64,000 nucleotides of DNA. Source: Silurus meridionalis. Lineage: Eukaryota > Chordata > Actinopteri > Siluriformes > Siluridae. Positions within the stretch are counted from its first letter, which is position 1; every line of letters begins with the position of its first letter. Both the position numbers and the translations under genes were made by a program. The stretch is from assembly GCF_014805685.1 (NCBI RefSeq), contig NC_060885.1:25367632-25431631 (forward strand), given 5' to 3'. The notes below the pieces were generated by a model that did not search any database, was not told the DNA's origin, and was given only the letters and a program-made list of their open reading frames with translations. This document shows positions 43,260 through 54,996 of this stretch, one piece after another.

Positions 43260-45320
43260 AGAACTCTATCCAGAAGTAGAGCATCTAGATGGATATGGCA
43301 TATGTAATATTTAGGAGCCAAAAGGAAAAAATCTATTTACGAAAAATGCTGGACAATATGTTTTCAGTCCAAGCTCCGAATTCTATTTCTAAGGGTATTT
43401 TATAACCATAGGGCTTTGTAAGAGAAAACCCTTCCCCTTTCAGTAGCCTTCAGTATTCAAGTTGCACCCGAACAGCCTGCATCCTTTTTAACAAATCATG
43501 CATGGTGGATCATAATAGATTAAACTTTTGCTGAGTACTGTAGCATGAGACCATTTACTGCTTTATTTGTCAATAGTAGTATTTTTATAATCAATACGGA
43601 ACTTAAATGAGAGCCAGAGTCTCATGGATAAGATAGTGGTGATGTCATGTATTGTGGTGATGGTAAGGACTTTTGCTACTGCATTCTGAATTACCTTTCA
43701 CTAAGATGTGCCACTTTTGAATTACTGCTGATTTTCTTTTTCTTCTCTTTTCCCAAATCTTCCTTGTTCAATGTTTAAGAACCAAAAATTGTGTGAAGCA
43801 ATTCAGACACTGCAGACAGCTGTGCTATGAGTTTAATATTATGGTGAAGCTCTTTTTAAATCAAAATGTTTGTATGATCATTTTCTGAGAATATCTTGTA
43901 TACCTGGTGATCCAATGTTGCTCTTTTTTCCCCTTTATTTATTCAAATTCTAAACCTTAGTTCATGTATTGTCCAAAGAAGGCATGTTAATGGTGTATTA
44001 ATGTGGACATGTCAATGTGTATGTCGGGGCATTGTTGGGCACTGGTTTGTGAATGGAGTTTGCCATGTACAAGAGAACAGCATAAAGCTCAGTGTGTTTA
44101 TGTTTGGTTAAATAAAAAGTCACTGAAAAGCAGGTGCCACATGCCAGCATCTATGTAGTAGCCAAATAAAAAAAGGAGAAAATCAGGAGCGAGTGAGTTA
44201 TCTGCTTTCATCCCTCTTTTAAAATGAATGCATAATAATGAAGGAAAGCACATCTGACTCATCCAAAGAACACTGCCTTTTTACAAAACTGCATAAAAAT
44301 AATTAATGTAATATGTTCCTGAATATTTTTTGCATTTATTATATCAAGGTCACTTCACTACTGCAATTGTAGTAATACTTCTTGGCCTGATAATGACCAG
44401 TCTTTAATTTCCCCGTATTACATGTCTCATGCATAGTGTCGTCCTATATTTTGTTAATATAGCAGTTCCTTTGTGTCCCATAGACCCAGAGTTATTGTGT
44501 CACCTACAGTGTTCACATGTCCTTTAGGAATTAAGAGGGTATTGACAGAGTAAACGAAGAAGGCACACTCAATATTCACTTTCACCCTGTATTTGGTGGA
44601 GTTGTCCAAGTATGTTACAGTCTCTGCAGTCTCTATTTTAAGAACCAACTGCCTGATAAACACTTATCTAGCTGCATGTACACATTTGCTGACTTACAAG
44701 TTTCTGTTATGTTGTTATTTGCTCATTCAGTTTAGAAAATAATTGTTACACCAATCAGAAGCTGGTAATGTATTTTTGTACTATACAAGATCCTGCAAAT
44801 AAATTAGAGATAATGATTGTCACTTGTCTGCACCATCTTTTCTCCCAGAGCTGAAATGATCAATACCAAAACACGTAATGGAATTCCAAACAATCTTTAA
44901 TGATCTTTAATGTTATATTCAGTATCTGCTTAAAGTTTTCACATTCTCTCTGCATTCCCGCTGCAATGTTAAAATAACTAATTTATTATCATTCAGGATG
45001 GAATTCCAATAACTTTTTATTTTAAGATCTTTAAATTGTTGCTGTACAGTGTTCAAAATCAAGAAATCTTTAATTCAACAGTTGTCAATTTACGTAGTTT
45101 AAAAAGGATGCAATCAGTTAGATGTAGGGTTTATGAAGGGTTTAAAAACAGAAAGATCTTCTGACTTATGTAACACGTACTGTGTGGAAAACAATTACAC
45201 CATGTCTATAAACAATATAGTGCCTTTATACTAAAAAGCATTTATATTGAACAAATAACTATATCTGTAAAGATGGTTCAATATAAAGTTTACGGGGACT
45301 TGGTTTTCTGCTCTGTGCCA
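43260..45320. other. intergenic, no gene recognised
   Basis: Between the L2 fragment and the cofilin gene I see no exon with family motifs. A duplicated short block (GGAATTCCAA near 44879 and 45000) and ordinary AT-rich sequence only. Confidence 0.5.
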
Positions 45321-48300
45321 TTACACCTTTTTTCCCTCTAGAGAAATAACCTTTTCTTTAGTTCCAGAAAGCTTATCCACAAGAACTGCCATTTCCATGT
45401 CTGAGCAGTCATTCACCTGCCATTCAGTGCTCACTCCTGAAACAAAAGGTTAAAAATAAACAACCATAAAGAAGTAAAAAAAATAAAAATAAAAAAACAT
45501 TTAACCTAATATATATTTTTAAACTTTTTACCGACTATGTGTTTGTTTTGTAGCTCTATGTTAAAAAGTTCTATACTCTATACCCGATCATGACAAAGCA
45601 AAGAAAAATTTTTTTTTTTGTGGTAACTTCACAAATTTATTAAAAAGAAAAAGATCACATTGACTAAAGTATTCAGACCCTGTGTTATGACACTTACAGA
45701 AGGTAAAGCATCAGTCCAACAGTCCAGCTATCTAGGCTATCTATGGCAATGTGGATTCAGACACATGAAAGCATGCAAGGTAGCTGCAAGAAAAGGGTTT
45801 CATGTGTCTTGCACTGAGCAGACATTTCTGTCTAGCCATTCTGCCATAAAGCAAACATCTGAGAAGTGTTTGAGTAATGGTCAGCTTTCAGCAAGTTTCT
45901 CCCATCTCCACGCATGATCTCTGAAGCTCAATCAGAGTGACTACTGGGTTCATGGTTACCTTTCACAACAAGGCCCCTCTCCCCTTTGCTGGAATAGTCC
46001 AGGTTGTTGTGCAATACATAATTAAAGGAGGACACCATGTTCTTGGGAACCCTTAATGCTACAGAATCTTTTGTAGTCTACACCACATCATATATTTATT
46101 ATGCATAAATCATAAATCTAAGTTCTGTGGCAGTTTGTTTGTTCTAATGACTTGGTTTTTGCACTTTAAGTTGTACAACCTTATATAGATGGGTGTGTGC
46201 ATTTTCAAATCTTGTCTAATCAATTAAATTTGGTAGTCTTCAATCAAAGTGTAGAAATTATCCAGAAAAATGTAATACAGAAGAGCTAAATTTGAAGTGT
46301 GATGACAAATAGTCTGAAGACTTATGCCAGTGTGACAGTAAATTTTTTTCTTTGTGTTGGAAATTACATTTCATTTATACGTTTTGTGTTAAAATTAAAT
46401 CAACAAAACAAACCTTCTAATTTCTGCTTCAAAGCTGCCTTGGAGCTTGCGTAGAGCATTTTCTTTTTTAAGGGTGCATTGTCTGGAGCACTACAAAAAA
46501 GAAATACTTTTTACTGTGCTTAAACATTTAACTCAGGAAAATTCACATGTACAGTACTGTGCAAAAGTTTTAGGCAGTTGTGAAAAAATGCTAACAAGTA
46601 AGAATGCTTTAGAAATGGCCACATACAGTGTCCTGTGTCTGGGATTACATTAAGAGACAGAATGATTTGGTAAGCCTACATCCACAGATGTGTGGTTAAG
46701 TTCTCAAGATGTTTCAAACAACCTACCTGCCAAGTTCTTTCAAAAACTGCAACAGCAGCAAGACTTGCAAAAACAGCAAGAAGAATTGATGATGTGTGGG
46801 AACACCAAATATTGATTTGGATTTCTCTTCTGTTAAGTTACTTTCCATTTTTCTTATTGATAAAATTCCTTATTTTTTTTAAAGCATTCTTATGTTGGAG
46901 CATTTTTCCCACACATGCCTAAAACTATTACACAGTATTGTATATGTACATATGCAAGTTTTTATAATGTACTCAATTTATACACTCACCAACTACATTA
47001 TAAGTAAAACATGTGTACCTGCTCATTTCTGAAGATATTAATCAATAAATAGCAGCATCGAAATGAAATAAAATAAAATCATACAGATAACGATCAAGAA
47101 CTCCAGTTAATGTTCACATAACATCAGAATTGAGAAAATAATTTCTGTGACTTTAACCATGGCATTATGCCATGGTGCCACCTGGGTTTGTATTTGAGAA
47201 ATGGCTGGTCTCCTTAATATTTCTCACACAAATTTTACACACAATGGTGTGAAAAAAAATATGCATCTTGATAAGAGAGAAGAATGACTGAATGACCAGA
47301 CAGGTCTGGGCTGACAGGAAATCTAAACTGACTTAAATAAGCAATCTACATGTACAACAGAGCAGATCTTTGTATTAATAGGTTAGAACAGCAGAAGACC
47401 ACACCAGGTTCCATTCCCGTTGGCAAAAAGAAAAATCTCTGAAATCTGCTTTTACATGGGCACAGCTTTAACAAAACCGTACATTGGGTTGGCCTGTGCT
47501 CATGAGCTTTCGATTCCGGGTTTTGACTGACAGGAGTGAAACCTAACCTGCCCTTTTGCTGTTGTGAGCCACCCACCTAAAGGTTCAATGTTTTGTGTAT
47601 GCTTGAGATGCTTTTCTTCTCACCACAGTTGTAACTAGTGATTGTGTAAGTTATGGTTTCTGGCAACACAAACCAATCAAGGCCATTTTATTACAATCTC
47701 TCTTATCAATAGGACATTTCCACCCAAAGAACTGCTGCTCACAGGATGTTTTTTTGCCCTTGTCATAGTTGCTTAGATCCATATATTTGTCTACTTGTCT
47801 TATCTTATGTTATTTTATGTACCTCATGATGAAGATCAGCGTCTGCTTCTGGCTTTCTGTGGTAGCATAGTTGCAGTCATATAAGCCGTAGCAACAGTCC
47901 TTTAATGGTATCATGCTGGCAATCTTTTTGAAGACATTTTCTTCATTTTCAATATGTTTGTTTTTTAGTGATAAATCGTGATTGATGACGATGTTCTTTC
48001 CATTTTCACTTATGCAGAACATAACTAATTTGTACCTTTCCTTTTCATCATCGCCCTGACGGCGGATTTTAATTTGGTTATAGGCTAAGACCACCTCATC
48101 ACTTATAGCCACACCAGAAGCCTGGACAGAAGGGAAAGAAGCTTGAATCATGTGAAAAGTAGGATCATGTGGAAAACTTCAAACAAAAATAAAGTTCATG
48201 ACAACAATGTAAAGTCTTTCTATATAGCACATTTCACAAAATGTAATCTAAATATATACAAACTGAAAACAATAAAATGAAAACATACAGCTCTTTCTTT

Positions 48301-48829
48301 GTGTGTCAGTTCTTTGTGTTAACTTTCCTTAAGCACACAGTATACAGTCTTCACCACAACACAAGGAAAAACTTAATCTGCTTATTAAGAATTACAATTT
48401 TCACACATGAAAAAGTTATGCAATAAGAATAAAAGATGTGTCATGTTTGTAAATATGACAATTTTACAAAAATATTTCTGAAAACAAAAACAAATTGAAA
48501 AAGATCAAACTGGATTTGAAAATCCAATGTAAATGTAAACTGCTATTTCTGTTTTAAAAACATACTTGAATTGAGTAGAAGTGTGAAACATTTGTAGTTT
48601 TACATTCCTTTCCACAGAGAACAAGTCAGCACTAGTAGACACTAGCACACCTTAACACAAACATGCAGATGCAGTTCACCTTATACCTTATTTTATACCA
48701 TGCAAACATGACATTTTTATTTAGCTTACAACCGCTTTTATGACCACATAAACTGCTGGTTTTTGTTTAGGTTTTTCTTGTTAAAAGCAAATTTATGTTT
48801 ATAATTAAAAAAATTACAATGCTCACCAT
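45321..48829 (-). CDS. divergent cofilin/ADF-family actin-depolymerising protein
   Basis: Cofilins bind and sever actin filaments. Four coding exons on the minus strand: 48829-48827 (ATG only, then donor GTGAGC), 48121-47823, 46490-46414 and 45436-45321 (stop TAA). A first exon holding only the start codon is the classic cofilin layout. The product is 164 aa (cofilins 166). ASGV follows Met, so the LIM-kinase target Ser3 is kept. The actin-binding helix region [17 protein letters not shown] and the ending VISLEGKKV are clear. It differs markedly from cofilin-1/2 in the middle, and the usual FWAP becomes IMSAP. Which paralogue (cfl1, cfl2 or a fish-specific one) cannot be decided by eye. Two CArG boxes lie upstream. 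Introns contain Tc1-type remnants. Confidence 0.93.
45600..46300. repeat. probable Tc1-like remnant in cofilin intron 3
   Basis: AAAGTATTCAGACCC near 45668 and a block around 45917-45990 (GATCTCTGAAGCTCAATCAG, CAAGGCCCCTCTCCC) resemble a common fish Tc1-like element. Ends were not found and no frame is open. Confidence 0.4.
46552..46940. mobile_element. Tc1-like MITE in cofilin intron 2
   Basis: CAGTACTGTGCAAAAGTTTT at 46552 and the inverted AAAACTATTACACAGTATTG to 46940, flanked by TA on each side. About 390 bp with no transposase. The ends match a widespread fish Tc1-like family. Confidence 0.8.
46980..47580 (+). mobile_element. Tc1/mariner remnant in cofilin intron 2
   Basis: ACACTCACCAACTACATTAT at the start, then CATGGTGCCACCTGGGTTTG-type and AGCAGAAGACCACACCAGGT strings. 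These are degraded pieces of the same common fish Tc1-like element as in the c1d intron, here with internal deletions. Confidence 0.6.
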
Positions 48830-49138
48830 AACGTAGACTTGTTCCGTTGGAGGAAAGTACTGGAAAATCTGGCTCCAGCAAACTGAAAAACTAAGAGCTA
48901 AAGCAAAGAAATGGACACTCCTCCTTTATGCCTGTAAATGGCTGATAGCCTGGGGACATTTAACTTCTGTGCTTTTTGAATACATTTTTCTAAATAAATC
49001 CAAATCATATCTAATATTCTATCTGAATCATTCTTTGAACATTGTGTATGACAAAGGTTAAATATATAATTTAATAACAGTTTTTACAGTTTACAGGAAA
49101 TGAAAACCAGGGTAAAGTGCATGAAATAAAGCCACCTT

Positions 49139-49202
49139 CCATAAAAGGAAAGCCAAATACAGGTAGGGTGTAGACAAGAGAAACACACACATCCTTTTAA
49201 GG
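49139..49202. promoter_or_regulatory. two CArG boxes upstream of the cofilin gene
   Basis: CCATAAAAGG at 49139-49148 and CCTTTTAAGG at 49193-49202 both match CC(A/T)6GG exactly. They lie 310 and 364 bp upstream of the ATG exon, 54 bp apart. Serum response factor binds such sites and controls many actin-cytoskeleton genes, including cofilins, so SRF regulation is a reasonable inference. Confidence 0.55.
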
Positions 49203-49209
49203 CAACAGA

Positions 49210-51210
49210 GACCAACACAAAGGTGCTAATCAAGGAAGTAGGGAAAATCTAAATGCTTATGATTGGTATTCTGAGATGTTTAAACAACAAAGATCTATTA
49301 TCATGATTTACATGGAACACTGGTGTCTATATCTAAAGCATTTCTGCAAAGTTCAATATATTGTTGAATTAAAAGAGTTTGTTTTGTAACTTTAGAAGTT
49401 ATATTTGTGTTACAGCAACTATAAATGAAACAGTGTAATCGTATTTGGTAACAACATTGTCTAATTTATATAATGCAAGTTGTGTTCGGCTGTTTGCTCA
49501 GTTCAAGGGTGTGGCGTGTGCAGGTAAGCATGCTCAAACTTGTTCTGTGACTAGGTCTTTGTGCATGTGCATTCTTGTCAGACAACTCCTAGTGTAGCAT
49601 TATTAAAAACACCATGACTTATCAGCATTGAACATTAACTTTATAACTCTTACTAGAAAATTATTTTTTTTCTAGCAAAAATAGACATTTCTGTTTGCAT
49701 TCAAGGGAGGAGAGTGTATTGTCAAGTAAAAATTCCACTGGAAACTGGCATATAAATACAGCCAATACTAACTTTTTAAAAAGTTCACAATGACCGATAC
49801 CATTAAGAGTGAACATTTGTAGTGGGCTTGAAGTAACAACTCATTAGTAGAAACTCATTACTAACTCATTGTCAGCAATGGGTTTCTCAGTACAGTACAA
49901 CCAAGCTGCAGCTGTTGGGTCCTGTATAATGTGTCATATTGGATGAAGATTTTAGCTAATTGAAATACATTTCTCAAGCTTTTGAATAGATAAGAGAAAA
50001 ACTTCGACTTTATCATCATAACTGAGGCAGTCCAGGTTTTAAATATATACATAAACCCAGAGACTGATTTTGTGGAAGGCTAACAAACATTTGATTCTAA
50101 TTAAGCAATTACAAATAATTTATAATAATTACAATAATGCAAAAGAAAAAAAATATATTTTTACAAGAGATAAAACAAATCTCTTTTTATTAAATGGAAA
50201 TGTCTGAAAATATGCATCAGAGTGCTTTTAATCTGTATAAACATTTAGTTTCAGACTTTGCCTTACTAATTAAATGTTCTAAAATGTATACATATCTTAT
50301 GGTCATGAAAATCTTTTGGCTCATGATCAAGGGTGTGTCGTGTTCAAGTAAGCCACCAGGACTAGTTCTCTTTGACTGAAAGAATGCATGCATGTACATT
50401 CCTGACAAAGTATCTTTGGGTGGAAGTGTAGATGTTTTAAGATACACTTGCAAGAAATAATCAATGAAGGGTTTAAAGTAAGACCTTAAATGTGTTTAAA
50501 CAATTTAAAAACAATTTGTGTCTGTAAGGAGAATCAAACATATGTATTGCGAAGAAATATTTAAAAAGTAAAACGCCTGGATTTTGTCCACCACCTTTGG
50601 TAGACACATTTTGCATTAAGTTAACAGTACCATCATTTCTACTAATAGCCAAGATGCTAGCTGAAGTACAAAAGGATTGCTTACACTCATAAATACAGAT
50701 GTGAGTTCGACATTTTGTTATTTTGTGCATGTGAAAGAATGAAAGCTTGAGTTGAAGTTCAGACCCTATTTATTTATGAACACAGAAAAAAATAAAATAA
50801 AATACACAAAACCACAAACTTAAATTTTAAAAAGCATTAAACAAAGACCTTAAAAGACAAACAATAGATGATAAGTGAGGTTTTGGTGCGACTTCATACT
50901 AGTGATCATTACTGTTTTTCCAACTCTTACGTTTTCTGTTAACGTGATGAGTATCAGGGTGGAGTGGCTGTTGAGAAACAGAGCTAGGTGAAGAATTTAG
51001 CACAACCAAGACATTCACAATCAAGTCTTAAACAATAAATTTTACAAATAACAGAATAAAATATATCACTCAACATGTAAACACATTAAGGCAAGATTTT
51101 CATAGACTGTGCTGTCTTCCAAAATTTTTAAGTGGCACATGTAAAACTTTATCCTTCTAATGCTTCTTAAAGATCAGACTAAATTTTTTTTGCTTGGTCT
51201 CTGCTTTGAG
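49210..51210. other. intergenic; short duplicated block
   Basis: No exon recognised. A block of about 90 bp near 49498-49592 (CAAGGGTGTGGCGTG, then GTAAGC, then CTTGTCAGACAA) recurs in altered form near 50327-50418 (CAAGGGTGTGTCGTG, GTAAGC, CCTGACAAAG), about 830 bp apart in the same orientation. Confidence 0.45.
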
Positions 51211-51211
51211 A

Positions 51212-51262
51212 TATCTATCTATCTATCTATCTATATCTCTAGATAGATAGATAGATATCTAT
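51212..51262. repeat. ATCT/AGAT inverted microsatellite
   Basis: A run of ATCT units followed by a run of AGAT units separated by a few bases, able to fold into a hairpin. Confidence 0.85.
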
Positions 51263-52045
51263 ATAAATCGATTTTATCGATTAACTCGAATGTGTAGTTT
51301 ACATCGATCTGTTTTAATAAAAATCGGTTTTCTCTTTAATGTCCGCCGACGCTCCCCTCTGGGCTTCCATAGTTTCGAACGAACTAACCGCCCCCGCCCG
51401 TTTGCCATAGACATACACAAACAACATGGCAGCGAGCAGAGAAGAACTCGTTCCCAAGTAAAGTTAAGCAGCCGCATGTTGAAAATACACGGTTAAGCAG
51501 CCGCACTTTGTTTAGTGTTGCGCGTCTAATCGTACACTTACGGTACAGGTGGTGGAAGCGACCAAAATACATGTAAAGACGCTTCAGAACGGCGTTTCCG
51601 TTAAGAAACAGAAAAATCAGATCATTTAAATCACCATATTCAAACAGTCATAAACAGTCATTTTACTGTGGAGTTTTTAAGAAAAGTAAAGGCAAAATCA
51701 CTCAAAACCTCAGGTGCATTTTCAATCACGTTCCACATTTAAACACTCAAATTTTTCTTTATAGGTTTGCTCAATCTTTCAAATTATTTTTATTTACAGT
51801 GTCCCTGTCTATTACTCTCTTAAATTTTATCTCATTTTACTGTGGAGTTTTGGAGTTTTGCACTTTAACCCAAAGTGGGTTATAATCCCAGAAGGGTAAA
51901 TAAACTTTATTTAATAAAGTTAAAACTTAAAAAAATAATAATAATTTGTCATATGCAGATTGATTTGAAGCAGGCGGGAAAAAAATCGATTTAAATCGCA
52001 AATCGGATTTTTTTTTTTAGGCCATATCGCCCAGCCCCAATTAAA
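51263..52045. mobile_element. probable non-autonomous hAT-like element
   Basis: The right end reads (minus strand) GGGGCTGGGCGATATGGCCT followed by T-rich and ATCGATTT motifs, a terminus common to fish non-autonomous hAT-like elements. Matching ATCGATTTTATCGATTAACT motifs are at the left (about 51267). An 11-bp motif AAGCAGCCGCA repeats near 51467 and 51496. Superfamily and ends are not certain. Confidence 0.5.
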
Positions 52046-52190
<145 letters not shown>

Positions 52191-52536
52191 CATGAGCAGA
52201 ATAACCACATAGAACATTGTTATCAATTGTTTAGTCATTGTTTAATCAATCAATAAAAGTATTTCAAATCATATCAATAAAACAATACTAACTTTTTACA
52301 ATGAATGCACTGATAAAAATGAATCCTTGTGATTATTGGGTTTTGATCTCACATCCAGGCAATTTTAGATAGCAAACAAAATAAAGCTGTAGTATAAAGT
52401 CTAATGAGCATTAAAATATCAAGAAAAGTAATAAAAATTGATTAAAAACATTTAATAGTTCAAAGATGCGTAATAAAAAAAAAATAAGTGTATATGTAAT
52501 GGTGCCTTTAGCTGATCAAAATCAAGAAAAAAGATT

Positions 52537-54731
52537 CTACTTCCTATTGGCTGTGGCAGTTCCAATAACACAGTCGTTCACCTGCAACAGTACACAATGG
52601 TCAAACAAAGCAAAAATGCTTCAACAAATGTATCACACAGGCATAATCAAAATTACATTCAACACAAGCCACTGGAAAATAAAGACTGACCTTGCTGGCG
52701 AAGCGCAGCGAATTAAGTGATTCACCAAAACTCTCTTCTTCAGGTGAAATGTTTACAAACATCAAACTACACACCAAAAAGAAACCAGTAAAGTCAAAAA
52801 CATAATTCACCTCTTTATAGTTCAAATTATTATTTACAATAAACATTTACAGTAGATTAACAAGTCACTTAAAATGACATAAAAGCTCATGTGTCAAAGG
52901 TAGACATAAATGTGATGTCAGTATCAATTGATGTTTCTTGCTCACATTCTCACCTTCCTTATTTATTACAAAGTAATAATTCAATATTCATTCATTCAGT
53001 TGCAAGAATTTAATCTATTGGTTAACTGATTTGTGGTTGGTCATAGCCTTACACAGTCTAATGAGCTAGCAACATTAGTTACTTAATAATTTCCTAATGT
53101 CTGTACCCCATTTGCATTTAATGTAATGGCCACAAATATTTGCCTGTAAAAAACAACAACTTTAAAAAAAATCTATTTTTTACCTGGATTGATAAATAAG
53201 GCACAGTATTACAGTTACTTAATTTGGGTAAAACAAAGCCACATTATTGAAATCATTTTCTAATGGTAGTTTGTAACAATTTTTAACATTAATCAAGACC
53301 TTGGGTGTCCAATCTTATCCTCAACAACTTTTTGCAGAAAAGAAAGGACACCACTGTTCAAGATCATTCTTTTCCAAAATTCCTCAACATTGTGAACCTA
53401 CATACTTTTTATTTTTTACTTATAGCACCATTTCCTCCTAGAATTTGCTGCTGAAGCAAGTATGTACTGCCATTCATTGTAAAACCAGAATAGTGCTTTA
53501 CTGTTACTTTAGTATAATTTAACATTTAATCTCCTATGGGTGCAATTCCAACTTACGTTTTGCTGTTGCCACCCAGGCACCCCTGGAGTAGGTAGGTAAG
53601 TTTTGAATTGCGATAGGGCACAAAGGTCTCCTAAACATAAGAGTGGGGAGAAAAGTGATGAGATTTATAGATTTCAAAATCTAACCTGCTTAAAAACACA
53701 TTAATAATTAGTTATTTAAACACACCTTATTGGCTAAAGCAGTGATGACAATTCCCAAATTGGTGAGCGAAGAGTTTATGGCAGTCATTTCCTTAAATCT
53801 TTCTCCTTGAGACTGGCTTTTTTGGATCCTTTCACTGCCAGCCAAATCAACCAAACAAAGGGAGGCTGGGGAGAAAAATGGTGCAAGAAGAAAAATCACA
53901 GCTGACAGGGAAGTGGGGGGGGGATAAAGAAGGTTGTTGCAAAGCCTTCATGGGTATGATCAACAGCATTAACCATTAAAAAAAGTTTGATGTTTAACTT
54001 TATAACTCCAAGAATTTTTGCAGATTAAGCAAACGGCTGAATTTAAAATTTAAGTATATACATTTTATAAATAAGCACATTGTTGAAAAATATTTGCTGT
54101 CGAACAGCTGTGTATTAGTGGCTGTTTAATTCTGAGCACCAGTGCATATTTTCCATTCACCTCAAAGAATTAAACAACATCTCTCTGGTGACTTGGTCGA
54201 TTAAATGGTTTCTGCTTTTACATTAGTTATGACAAGTGCAGTTTAATCGACCAAGTCACCAAAGCAAAGAGTCAAACCATGATCTATTTGTTGTGCAATT
54301 TTAAACACTGGAGTTTGCATCACAGCTGAATTAACAGTTAAACTGTTCTTGCATGCTACCAAATACAGTGGAACCCGGTTATGTCGATGTCCTAGGGGTT
54401 GCCAAAAAGCATCGAGGTAACCGATGATCGAGATAAACAAAAACAAAATGGCGGCAATATATTAACGTGCTTGAAATTTCTTTATGTACATGATGTGCGT
54501 TAATAAATAAGAATGTGCATGCACGTGTTTTGGAGGGGTTTTTACACAACAGCGTTGCCGCGATTTGTTTGATGAAGGCATGCTATAAAAATGTACATAC
54601 GTTTGTTAACAACAAAAGGCATAAGTGCACCTACAAACAGCAGAGATTTACCAGTATACAATACAAACCACCGTCCATTCTCCATACAAACCTTTATTAT
54701 ATTCTCCAACATTATAAACACACAGATCGCT

Positions 54732-54764
<33 letters not shown>

Positions 54765-54936
54765 AGCGGCTGTGCCATCTCACATTTAGTCCACATGTGG
54801 AAAAAAAAGAAAAATAAACAGTAAATAGGTTTCTGAAAACTTATGACCATCAGGCTGAAGTAATCCGCACAAACACACAAAGCAAAGTGTCCAAGAAAAC
54901 TTACGTCCGCGATGCCGAGGGGGAGATAAGCCGAGC

Positions 54937-54996
<60 letters not shown>

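Noticed and set aside
44454..44663. Minus-strand frame containing TLGLWDT, reminiscent of Rho/Rac GTPases
   Set aside because: Only seven residues resemble the family; no P-loop or other G motifs nearby.
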